Source: Candidatus Aalborgicola defluviihabitans
GTDB lineage: Bacteria > Pseudomonadota > Gammaproteobacteria > Burkholderiales > Burkholderiaceae_C
DNA length: 64,000 bases
Direction: 5' to 3'
Assembly (NCBI GenBank): GCA_016705575.1
Contig: JADIXX010000003.1
Location: 930,001-994,000 of the forward strand
The position numbers and the translations under genes are program-made. Shown piece by piece: positions 48,772 to 57,900 of the stretch. The notes below the pieces were generated by a model. That model searched no databases. It worked only from the letters and a program-made list of their open reading frames with translations, and was not told the origin of the DNA. Positions within the stretch are counted from its first letter, which is position 1; each line of letters opens with the position of its first letter.

Positions 48772-49427
48772 TCGCGCTGCACAACGTAAGCCGCCACTTC
48801 GCCACCCGGCACGGCCCCGTAACGGTGCTTGATCAAGTGGACCTGAAACTGCATCCCGGCGAGAAGTTGGGAATTTTGGGACGCAATGGCGCTGGCAAAT
48901 CCACTTTGATCCGCATCATCTCGGGTGCGGACCAACCCAGCAGTGGCCATATTGCTCGCAGTATGAGTGTATCTTGGCCATTGGCTTTCTCAGTAGGGTA
49001 CGCAGGGTCGCTCACGGGATACGACTATCTGCGCTTTGTTTGCCGGGTTTATGGTGTGTCCATCGAAGACCGTATCGATTTCGTTAAAGATTTTGCCGAA
49101 CTGGGGCGTTACTTTATTGAGCCGGTCAAGAACTATTCATCCGGGATGGCTGCGCGCCTAGCGTTTGCGGTGTCGATGGCCATTGATTTTGATTGTTTCT
49201 TGATCGACGAAATTGTCGCCGTGGGCGATAGTCGATTTAACGACAAATGCAATGAGGAGTTGTTTGTAAAACGCAAGCACAAAGCCATGGTTATTGTGTC
49301 GCACATGCCCACCTATATTGAAATGCATTGTGACCGAGCTGCCGTGCTAGACGCCGGCAAGCTCCATGCCTTTGACAGTACTGACGAAGCATTTGATTTC
49401 TACAATCAACCAGCCTCCGCAGTATGA
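48768..49427 (+). CDS. wzt: Capsular polysaccharide ABC transporter ATPase, KpsT/Wzt type
   Basis: A 219-residue ATPase. No ATG fits; the TTG at 48768 overlaps the wzm stop (TTGA) and has AAAGGGG 8 bases upstream, giving the expected N-terminus IALHNVSRHF. Motifs: Walker A GRNGAGKST, signature YSSGMAARLAFAVSMA and Walker B DCFLIDEIVAVGD. The short length, without a C-terminal carbohydrate-binding domain, is that of group 2 capsule exporters (KpsT) rather than O-antigen Wzt. Its stop overlaps the ATG of the following glycosyltransferase. Confidence 0.95.
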   Translation: MIALHNVSRHFATRHGPVTVLDQVDLKLHPGEKLGILGRNGAGKSTLIRIISGADQPSSGHIARSMSVSWPLAFSVGYAGSLTGYDYLRFVCRVYGVSIEDRIDFVKDFAELGRYFIEPVKNYSSGMAARLAFAVSMAIDFDCFLIDEIVAVGDSRFNDKCNEELFVKRKHKAMVIVSHMPTYIEMHCDRAAVLDAGKLHAFDSTDEAFDFYNQPASAV

Positions 49428-50926
49428 AGATCCTGGTTGACCTAAAACCTGCGTTGGACGGTTACGCCGGCATTCCGCAAGAGTCGCGCCTGCTGTTAAA
49501 AGGTTTGAACCAGATTGATGCGTTTGATGTGGAAGGTCTTATCCAGCATGGGGAGCGTCGTCTTCGTCCGGCATTGCTTGTCAATACAGTTTTGTCTCCT
49601 GACAAACGCATAGACCGTTTGTCCAAATTTGTAGTTTCGTTGTACGAAAAGCCTTACGACAACCTGTACCAGGCTGCTATGGGGCGAATTCAAACAAGCT
49701 TTGCCCGCCAGATTTTGCGGCTCCGCGCAAACCTGGGCCTGAGCCTACCCTTGAGCCGCTTTGAGTCTGACTTATTTGAAGACTTTATATGGCGAACTTT
49801 TTTCAGCAAAACACTCAATGCTGCCGCCAAGCCTGCGCTTCAGGGTAGCCGTCATAGGGTGCTTACCGTGCCCAGGATACAAATGCACGAAGCTGGGCTG
49901 GATGGCCTGACGTATTCCAGTTCCCCCAGCTATGCCCGAATAGACACCACCGGGTTTGACTGCTTTGTAACGCAGACGCCGTTCCCCGGGGACGTGAGCA
50001 GTGCCACGCAAATGGTAGGGCGGTATCATGATGCGGTGCCGGTGCCGATGCCGATGCCGCACACCATTTCAGACAAGGCCTTTCACCAAGCGTCACATTT
50101 CCATGCGATCAAAGACAATGTACGCAGCGAGGCTTGGTTTTCTTGTATATCACACGCTACGCGGGCAGACTTTCTGCAGCTGTTCCCGCAAGCGGCACTG
50201 CGCAGTGCGGTCATTCACAATATTGTGTCGGACGAGTATTTTGTGGAAGACACCCCCGCCCATTTGGTGCACCAAATCATCCGCAACCGAATGGCCGTGT
50301 CAGACATTGTCAAAGCACCAAAAGCAGGAATGATTAGCACTGATATTGCAGGTGAAGCTGCCCCCGTGGTCTACCTGCTAATTGTCAGCACGATAGAGCC
50401 GCGCAATAACCACCAGATGTTCGTGCAAATATGGGAATCGTTGAAATACCAAAGCCACCCCAGCCTGAAACTTGTAGCGGTGGGCAATGTTGGATGGGAC
50501 TATTCCACGGTATTTGATAGCTTTAGACCATGGGCTGCGCGCGGAGAAGTGTTTTGGCTGAACAATGTACCATCTGCTGAGCTGCACACCCTCTACCATC
50601 ATGCCGCTGTCACTGTGTGCCCGGGGTTGGCAGAGGGGTTTGATTATTCTGGTGTGGAGGCCATCAAGTGTGGCTGTGTGGTGGCTGCTTCGGAAATACC
50701 GGTGCACCGGAAAATCTATGGCGATGCGGCGGTGTATTTTGATCCTTATGACGCAGCAAACGCCACCGCGCAACTCGCGAAACTAGTCAACCCGGACGCA
50801 GCCCCGTTGCGTGAGGACTTGAAATCACGAGGCCAGTCAATTAGCCAACGTTATACCGAAGCAGCCATCATTCCCCAATGGATTGATTTTTTTGGCCATG
50901 TGCGTGGCAATGTGTACTTCAAATGA
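49424..50926 (+). CDS. Glycosyltransferase family 4-like protein
   Basis: A 500-residue cytosolic or membrane-surface glycosyltransferase with a GT-B fold. The N-terminal half starts MKILVDLKPALDGYAGIPQESRLL. The C-terminal donor-binding half has LLIVSTIEPRNNHQMFVQIWE, then ELHTLYHHAAVTVCPGLAEGFDYSGVEAIKCGCVV with the E...E region (EGFDYSGVEA). It resembles the WcbB-type transferase of capsule clusters. A tandem GCCGNTGCC-like repeat (50036-50059) encodes VPVPMPMP. It overlaps both neighbours by 4 bp. Confidence 0.88.
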   Translation: MKILVDLKPALDGYAGIPQESRLLLKGLNQIDAFDVEGLIQHGERRLRPALLVNTVLSPDKRIDRLSKFVVSLYEKPYDNLYQAAMGRIQTSFARQILRLRANLGLSLPLSRFESDLFEDFIWRTFFSKTLNAAAKPALQGSRHRVLTVPRIQMHEAGLDGLTYSSSPSYARIDTTGFDCFVTQTPFPGDVSSATQMVGRYHDAVPVPMPMPHTISDKAFHQASHFHAIKDNVRSEAWFSCISHATRADFLQLFPQAALRSAVIHNIVSDEYFVEDTPAHLVHQIIRNRMAVSDIVKAPKAGMISTDIAGEAAPVVYLLIVSTIEPRNNHQMFVQIWESLKYQSHPSLKLVAVGNVGWDYSTVFDSFRPWAARGEVFWLNNVPSAELHTLYHHAAVTVCPGLAEGFDYSGVEAIKCGCVVAASEIPVHRKIYGDAAVYFDPYDAANATAQLAKLVNPDAAPLREDLKSRGQSISQRYTEAAIIPQWIDFFGHVRGNVYFK

Positions 50927-52395
50927 TTCGACATTGCGCAACCATGAATATTTTTCTTGTAGCCGGTCCAGACCCGCATGCCGTGCAATCTGTTTGGCAG
51001 ACTTTGCAAGGGTTGGGGGTGTACGAGGTTAGCCCATCCCACAGAGACGGGCTGCTACCACAGGATATCCATCAAATGATGGGGGAATCTCTAGTTGAAA
51101 TTACAACTGCAGTTGACGTTGAAATCACCTCCGATACTCCGAAGCCAATGCGTGCGGCTTGGCGCGAATTGGCCGCCGATTTGTGGTTGGCCAATCTTCA
51201 GCACCCCATGTGGGGTTGGCACATGTCAAATACTACCCATCTGCTTGACTACTGGCTGGATTTCGACCCTCATATCTTGTTGGTACTAGCGTACAACACG
51301 CCTGCCGAGTACTTGCAGCAGCAACTTCTGGGCATTTCGGAAATTTCCCCTCAATTGGTTGAAAAGCACCTTGAGCAGTGGTCTTTCACAACAGAAACTC
51401 TGTTGGCTCAGTATTACGCAGCCAGCCCCCGCTGCGTGTTGGTGCACTCTGGTACGGTTGTGTACCAACCTGGTCTATTGTCGGAATCCATGAGTCAACA
51501 GTGGGGAATTCAACTGACCCCTGCTGCTACTGACCAAAGTCTCTTAGCAGCAACGCCACCGTGCGGCGTTGATCAATATTTAATGACGCAGATCATCAGC
51601 AGTTTCCCTGCAACTGGCGAGCTGCTGCAAGAGCTGGAAGCGACTGCGCACGTACCATCATATTCTGGCAGCCACCCAGAGGCCTCGGTATTCCAGCTAT
51701 GGACACAGCATATTGCCGCCCAACAGCAAGCCCAATTGCAGGCCACACAAGCATCTGAGAAAATCACCCAATTTCGGACTCAGCTGAACCAGGCACGGAC
51801 CGAAGGCGACCAAAAGCTTGTAGCGCTGACCGACGCATACGAGTCTTTGCTCTTGCAGCTGGATGAAGCGCAGCAAGAGACAGAACATTACTTTTTGCTT
51901 AATCAGAACGCCACAGAGCAACTCCAGGTGGCGCAACAGGTTTCCAATTTTTGGCAACGCAATGCACCGGGTGTCATCACAGTCAACCTTTGTAACGATA
52001 TTGACGGCAGTAACTGGTACCACGCGGAAGATGACGGCCGCTGGGCAGGGCCAGGGGTGGTATCAACGCTGCAAATGCCGCCCGTGCTGGCTGGGTACTA
52101 CGTCGTTGAATTGATGATTCAGGATGCTATGCAGCCCGAGATCGTCGTAGGTATGCAGTTGGGTGTTGTGTCTGGTGTTGGAAGTGTGCAATCGATAGAT
52201 TTGGTTCATGATTTTTCACAAGATAGTAGCCTGTACCCAATGGTCAGTTCAGGCGCATTTGATCTTGCGACACAACATCATTCCTGGGTGCTGCAGATGA
52301 GTTTGCCCGGCAATCACTGCCCTGCTGAGGCCGGTGGCAACGACACCCGTCGCTTGGGCCTCAAATTAAAGACATTACGATTGAGTCGCCAATGA
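50923..52395 (+). CDS. Sulfotransferase-like protein with degenerate PAPS site, coiled coil and C-terminal beta domain
   Basis: A 490-residue protein whose ATG overlaps the previous stop; an internal ATG at 50944 is an alternative. Residues 8-220 resemble the sulfotransferase fold: WGWHMSNTTHLLDYWLDFDP aligns with the common WGWKDPR...FWLEL segment and ILLVLAYNTPAEYL with VLVYRHPxE. The PAPS loop (RSGTS in relatives) is replaced by GPDPHAVQS and the KDPR by HMSN, so catalysis is doubtful. Residues 265-330 form a coiled coil. The C-terminal part has SNWYHAEDDGRWAGPG, resembling beta domains attached to some polysaccharide enzymes. Role unknown, possibly a scaffold. Confidence 0.7.
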   Translation: MIRHCATMNIFLVAGPDPHAVQSVWQTLQGLGVYEVSPSHRDGLLPQDIHQMMGESLVEITTAVDVEITSDTPKPMRAAWRELAADLWLANLQHPMWGWHMSNTTHLLDYWLDFDPHILLVLAYNTPAEYLQQQLLGISEISPQLVEKHLEQWSFTTETLLAQYYAASPRCVLVHSGTVVYQPGLLSESMSQQWGIQLTPAATDQSLLAATPPCGVDQYLMTQIISSFPATGELLQELEATAHVPSYSGSHPEASVFQLWTQHIAAQQQAQLQATQASEKITQFRTQLNQARTEGDQKLVALTDAYESLLLQLDEAQQETEHYFLLNQNATEQLQVAQQVSNFWQRNAPGVITVNLCNDIDGSNWYHAEDDGRWAGPGVVSTLQMPPVLAGYYVVELMIQDAMQPEIVVGMQLGVVSGVGSVQSIDLVHDFSQDSSLYPMVSSGAFDLATQHHSWVLQMSLPGNHCPAEAGGNDTRRLGLKLKTLRLSRQ

Positions 52396-53333
52396 TACCT
52401 AAGCTAAGTGCGGTAATCACGCTCGATCCGTGGCTGACGTTTTTAGCGCAATGGTTGTCACCTAGGCAAGTTACGCATGTTGGAGCCAACCTACTGTCCA
52501 TCGATCAATCGATCCTGAATGGTGTGGAGTTGTTGGTTATTGATGCAGACCCAGCAAAAAAAGACCAGGTTCAACGGCAGTTGCCAGGGAGGCACTTTCA
52601 ATTTTTCCCCCATATTGTTGCCGAACGAACTGGCCCAATTGTTTGGTATCAGGCTAGCAACTCGGCGGAAAGCGGATTACTGGCCATCGACCAACTGCAA
52701 CGTTATTGGCAAAATATTAAGACTGTTGAGGTGCAGCCCAAACACGCATTTGCACTGGACGACGTGTATGCCACACTGGCGACGCAGCCCTGTTGGCTGT
52801 GGGTGGACTGTTTCCCGGCGCTGTTCATTTTGCAAGGTGCTCGCAACGCACTGGCGCAAGCCAATGTTGTGTTGGCCCGCGTGGACATTGCTCAGGCAGG
52901 CGCACCTGCGGAGTGTTCCCTGGCAGCTGTACAGGCATTCATGCAAACTCAGGGTTATGTTCTGGCTGGCGTGCAACCTGAGCGCCATCCATCCATTGGC
53001 ACTGCGCTATTTTTTCGAAACTTTGCGCAATTAGTCGAGGAAGCGCAAACTGCACTCACTGCGGCTAATCTGGCCAAAGACGCAATGGAAAAACACGCTG
53101 AAGCCCTCGCAAAGCAAGCGCATGACGCTCTTGGAAAGATAGCAAAACTGGAGGAGGAACATACCCGACTCTTGGCAGAGCACGATGCGGAGGCCCACGC
53201 CAAGGCCACGGTATTGGCTGCAAAAAACGTGGAAATCGAGTCTCAGCAACAATTGCTCCAGCAAGAGTTATACCGTGCAGAAGTTCAAATTGAGCTGATT
53301 AAAGATTTGTTGTTGCGAGAGCCCGGGTTATGA
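52392..53333 (+). CDS. FkbM-like protein without SAM motif, coiled-coil tail
   Basis: A 313-residue protein, ATG overlapping the previous stop. Residues 15-210 follow the FkbM methyltransferase plan (VTHVGANLLSIDQSI for the usual hDVGANxGxxS; CWLWVDCFPALFILQGARN for LKIDVEGxE...LKGA), but glycine and acidic positions of the SAM site are replaced. Residues 220-305 form a long charged coiled coil. A catalytic role seems unlikely. The similar build (inactive enzyme domain plus coiled coil) of the gene before it hints that both are structural partners; this is inference. Confidence 0.65.
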   Translation: MIPKLSAVITLDPWLTFLAQWLSPRQVTHVGANLLSIDQSILNGVELLVIDADPAKKDQVQRQLPGRHFQFFPHIVAERTGPIVWYQASNSAESGLLAIDQLQRYWQNIKTVEVQPKHAFALDDVYATLATQPCWLWVDCFPALFILQGARNALAQANVVLARVDIAQAGAPAECSLAAVQAFMQTQGYVLAGVQPERHPSIGTALFFRNFAQLVEEAQTALTAANLAKDAMEKHAEALAKQAHDALGKIAKLEEEHTRLLAEHDAEAHAKATVLAAKNVEIESQQQLLQQELYRAEVQIELIKDLLLREPGL

Positions 53334-54622
53334 GTCGACGAAAAAAATTTCGTGCGTTGGCTCCACAGAAAAAGCAATCGCCCTATCCCAGTACTGCCGT
53401 TGTGTATGACGAGTCCCATCATGCTCAAATTGAGTCGTCGTCAACCGCCAGCTTTAGCATGGTGCCGTATGACGAAAGCTTATTGGAGCGTAGCCGCGAC
53501 CAATGGCAATCGGGTGATTGGCCAAGCCTGACAAAGCTGAACCGCGAAACCTTGCAGCAACACCCTGATCGCGCCAAACTGGCGTTATTAGCAGCGGCTG
53601 GTCACCTGGAATTAGACAATCCTCAATCGGGTGAGCAGTTCGTACGCTTGGCGCAGGACTGGGGTTGCAGTAGAAAGCTAATTAGCCAAATACTGGTCTC
53701 TAGCGTGTATCACAGGCTGGGTCGCGCTGCTTTGAATCTCGGCCAAATTCAAAGGGCATTGGACCACTTCAAGACTGCTATTGCCATGACGAATCAGCGT
53801 GTTGATGGGGCTATTTGGGGTGAGGCGATTGCGCTGCGCGAAAATCTGCGCTTGGGACGGCAGCCCCAGGGCGTGTTTTTTTTGGAAGGCGTGGCCCCCT
53901 CAATTGGAAAAGACGCGCCTCCAAAATCACCCGATGTTGGCATCACTTCGTACGCGCAAAACTTTGAAGACGTCATGCTCTGGCGGGCATTGGGGCGGGT
54001 GAAAAGCGGAATTTATGTCGATGTCGGAGCGCAAGACCCTATCGTCGATTCAGTCAGTAAAGCATTTTACGAACGTGGTTGGCGCGGTGTGCATGTCGAG
54101 CCGATTTCGGCCTATGCCGAGGCGTTACGTCACGACAGACCGGATGAACGCGTTATTGAAGCTGTTTTGGCAGCGGAGTCTGGAACGCAGATTTTTTTTA
54201 TGATACCTCAAACCGGTCTATCCACCGGCTCAAGAGTATTTGCAGAACGACACATGCAACGAGGATTCGAGGTACAAGAGCTTACCGTGCGGACAAGCAC
54301 CTTATCCGCAGTGTTCGATGAAGTCGGTAAACTCGAAATCCAATGGCTGAAGATCGATGTGGAAGGGATGGAAGAAGTCGTGTTGTCCGGATGGGGCTGT
54401 CACACCGCTAGACCTTGGGTCGTGATTGTTGAAGCAACTGAACCCAATTCCCAAGTCCCCACCCACCATAAATGGGAACAGCAACTTCAAATACGTGGTT
54501 ATATTTTCGCCTATTTTGATGGATTGAATCGTTTCTATATACATTCTACTCACGGTGAATTAATGCATTTTTTTAAAACACCACCAAACGTGTTTGATAG
54601 TTACAAAATAAACGGAATGTAG
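53330..54622 (+). CDS. FkbM family methyltransferase with N-terminal helical repeat region
   Basis: A 430-residue protein with ATG overlapping the previous stop. Residues 45-175 look like TPR-type helices (ALNLGQIQRALDHFKTAIAM). The methyltransferase domain (about 205-400) has an intact SAM loop GIYVDVGAQDPIVDSVSKAF and IQWLKIDVEGMEEVVLSG, the FkbM post-motif. It probably O-methylates a sugar or lipid part of the surface glycan; substrate is not known. It closes the 4-bp-overlap series that begins at wzt. Confidence 0.88.
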   Translation: MSRRKKFRALAPQKKQSPYPSTAVVYDESHHAQIESSSTASFSMVPYDESLLERSRDQWQSGDWPSLTKLNRETLQQHPDRAKLALLAAAGHLELDNPQSGEQFVRLAQDWGCSRKLISQILVSSVYHRLGRAALNLGQIQRALDHFKTAIAMTNQRVDGAIWGEAIALRENLRLGRQPQGVFFLEGVAPSIGKDAPPKSPDVGITSYAQNFEDVMLWRALGRVKSGIYVDVGAQDPIVDSVSKAFYERGWRGVHVEPISAYAEALRHDRPDERVIEAVLAAESGTQIFFMIPQTGLSTGSRVFAERHMQRGFEVQELTVRTSTLSAVFDEVGKLEIQWLKIDVEGMEEVVLSGWGCHTARPWVVIVEATEPNSQVPTHHKWEQQLQIRGYIFAYFDGLNRFYIHSTHGELMHFFKTPPNVFDSYKINGM

Positions 54623-54644
54623 CAAAAAGGCAGGGATTTTTTTT

Positions 54645-54968
54645 GTGGATATTGAATCAATTAGAAAAATACATAAATGTCGTTTGGTAGACAGTGTATT
54701 TAGGTGTAAGCATTTTAGGAAACCCAATGAAGTGGAGTTAAATGCCTGGATTAATTTTCTATTGCTGGATCATTCCTTAATAGAGATGTTGAAGCTATTC
54801 AACAGCGCGACTTATAAGTATGTTAATGTGCTTCCAACGAGGGAAGGTATATGTTTTATTCCAGAACATGAAGAGAAAAACAAACTCGCACCCCACGAAA
54901 ATTACATTTATTTTCAACTTAAGAATGCTGTGCGTATTCATACTGAAAATACGACTTTATGCGTATAG
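54645..54968 (+). CDS. Small protein of unknown function, DUF4214-like pattern
   Basis: A 107-residue frame from GTG at 54645, with AGGGA about 9 bases upstream. Its stop overlaps the ATG of the large glycosyltransferase (54959), which supports it as a real gene. The segment VFRCKHFRKPNEVELNAWINFLL...MLKLFNSATYKY has the shape of one DUF4214 repeat (position, W, then FxxSxEY), but the match is weak. The base composition is strongly AT-rich compared with the genes before it. Confidence 0.55.
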   Translation: MDIESIRKIHKCRLVDSVFRCKHFRKPNEVELNAWINFLLLDHSLIEMLKLFNSATYKYVNVLPTREGICFIPEHEEKNKLAPHENYIYFQLKNAVRIHTENTTLCV

Positions 54969-57900
54969 TAATTGATTTGCAGGGTGCTCAAACAGTATAT
55001 TTTTTACGCGATATCAGCCGATCTGCGCTGGAGCTGTCGCAAGCAATTGTTCGCAATCAGGGTGATCATGAAGTTCACATCGCGTTGAACGGTTCATTTC
55101 AGGACACGATCGAGCCAATAAGAGCGGCCTTCTCAGGCTTGATTGAGCAAAAAAATATTCATATATGGACTGCTCCGGGACCGGTTCGTGAATGTGACCC
55201 ACGGAATACGCTCAGAAGAGAAGTCGCGGAGCTCATCCGGGAGGCATATTTGGCTTCCCTGAAGCCTGATATTATTTATCTTTCAAGTCTTTTTGATGGC
55301 TTCGTTGACGAAGCTGTCACGAGTATTGGCGAGCACACGATTGGAATTCCTACGATAGTGATGCTCGACGACCTGATTCCTTTACTGAATCGAGAAGCCT
55401 ATTTGCTACCGAACCCTTCCTTTGAGCAGCACTATTTGAGAAAAGTAAGTCATCTCCAGAGAGTTGATGCTTATCTTATTAGCTTAGCGCCTACCGAAGT
55501 TCAAGGCACTGTAGCATTGGACTTGGAGCATTCTGTGGTAACAAACCCCTCAGAGGCCTGTTCGCAAATTTTTCAAAAAATCAAGGTGGAGAGAGTCAAC
55601 GAGTTAACTGTTCGACAGCAGTTTGGGTTGACTAAGCCTTTTGCGATGTACTTCGGAGGTTATGAAATCCTGAAGAACCTTTCTAGTCTTATTCATGCAT
55701 ATGCTCGTCTACCGATAGTAATTCGATCAGATCACCAGCTCGCCATAGTCGGACAGCTGTCAGCTGATCATCGCGATAAGTTGCGGACATTGGCAGGTGA
55801 ATGCGATTTACATAAAGCTGACGTTATTTTCACAGGTTATGTCACCGACCACGACTTAGTCACGCTATACAACTTAGCTAAGCTAGTTATTCTCCCGTCA
55901 CTACATGAAATTTTTGACCTTCCCGTGCTGGAGATCACGCAGTCAGGGAAACCAGTAATCGTCACTAGTACATCAAGCTTGCCAGAGGCAGTTGCTGTAA
56001 GCGAAGCAATATTCGATCCGGTAGATATAACTGCGTTAGAAAATAAAATCAGGCGAGCGATTGAGGAACAGGCCGCCGAAATTTGTTTTGTGCAACACGA
56101 TCAGGAAGAAGCGAAAGAATTGGTCTGGAATAAAAACGCAACCGTTGCAATCTCTTTGTTTGAAAATATTCAAAAGAATAGAAGAGTGCACGAAAGAGGC
56201 TGCGTCAGGCGTTTGAAACTTGCAGTCGTCTCTCCGTTGCCGCCGGAGCGAACAGGTATCGCTCGATACACCGCCGAACTACTTCCCGCACTTGCTCACT
56301 ATTACGATATTACTGTAGTTGTTGAACAAAAGGAGGTTGTCGATCCTTGGATCCAAGCAAACTGTGACATTCGTGACGTTAATTGGTTCTGTTGCAATCA
56401 TAATGCCGTAGATCGAATTCTGTATCATTTTGGTAACTCGCATTTTCACGCATATATGGTCGATTTGTTAAAAATTGCACCTGGCGTAGTTGTATTGCAT
56501 GATTTTTTCCTAAGTGGATTGCAATTTCATCGCGAAATTCATGGAATGACGCCGCACGCGTGGATTCGTGAACTGTATTTCGCTCACGGATATAAGGCAG
56601 TGAGGGAGCGACTTAATTGTAGCAAGAGTGGCCCACTCATAAGCAATGTCATTATGGAGTACCCAGCTAACTTCAGTGTGCTTCAGCAGGCATCAGGGGT
56701 AATTGTTCATTCTGAATTTTCACGTGCTCTTGCTTGTCACTGGTACAACAAAGAACTATCGAAGTATTGGAAAGTTATTCCCCATCTTCGTGATGTTGCG
56801 TCAGAACGTATGAGGGAGCAGACACGGGAAAAACTGGGCCTAGTTGCAGAAAGATTCGTAGTTTGTAGTTTTGGTTTACTTGGTCCGACAAAGCAGAATC
56901 ATCGACTATTGAAAGCATGGTTGAAATCAAACCTGGCTAAAGATGAGCAATGCATGTTAATTTTCGTTGGTGAAAACCAAAGTGATAACTATGGTCGGGA
57001 TCTCATGGATATGATTCGTGAGAGTAATATGCAAGATCGCATACAAATTACGGGCTGGGCCGATGACGATATGTTTCAAGAGTATTTGGCGGCAGCGGAC
57101 GTGGGCGTTCAATTGCGTACGCTTTCGAGGGGTGAAACGTCAGGCACGGTGCTAGACTGCCTGAATAATGGATTGCCAACTATCGTCAATGCCAATGGGT
57201 CCATCGCTGAAATATCGTCAGATGCGGTTTGGATGCTATCCGATGAATTCGGAGAATCCGAACTTGTTGAAGCCATGGAGAGATTGTATAAAAATGAGAA
57301 TTTGCGCGCGGAGCTTAGCGCGCGCGCGCGCCAGTATGTTCGGCAGCACCATTCACCGCGTGCATGCGCTATTCAGTACCGCAATGCAATAGAGGATATT
57401 CATTTAGATGCAGCGAATGGTCTGCAGGGGCTCCTAACCAGCATATCGAAGCGCTCTCAGCAACAGTTTTGCGATTCTGAATACATCGAGATCGCTGCTG
57501 CTATAGCCCAGAATATGCCCGCTATTGTACCGAAACGTCGCCTTTTCCTTGATATGTCTGCAACGTGCCGGACGGATCTGAAGAGTGGAATTGAACGTGT
57601 CGCTCGTTCGGTCGCTGGTTGTTTACTGAACTCGGTGCTGGAGGACTATCGAGTTGAGCCAGTATACCTTAGTGATATGGGCGGGACGTGGCACTATCGA
57701 TACGCACGTCGATACACTACTTTGAACCTATTGGGATTTCCCGCGAACGAGGTAACTGAAGGGTTAATCAACAACTTTGACCATGTCGTAGAGCCCCAAA
57801 GTGGCGATGTGTTACTTGGCTTAGACCTATATGGCTTGTCTGTAGTCCAGGCAGAAAGGTCGGGTCTGTATAGACGGTGGCGTGACGCAGGGGTTAGTGT

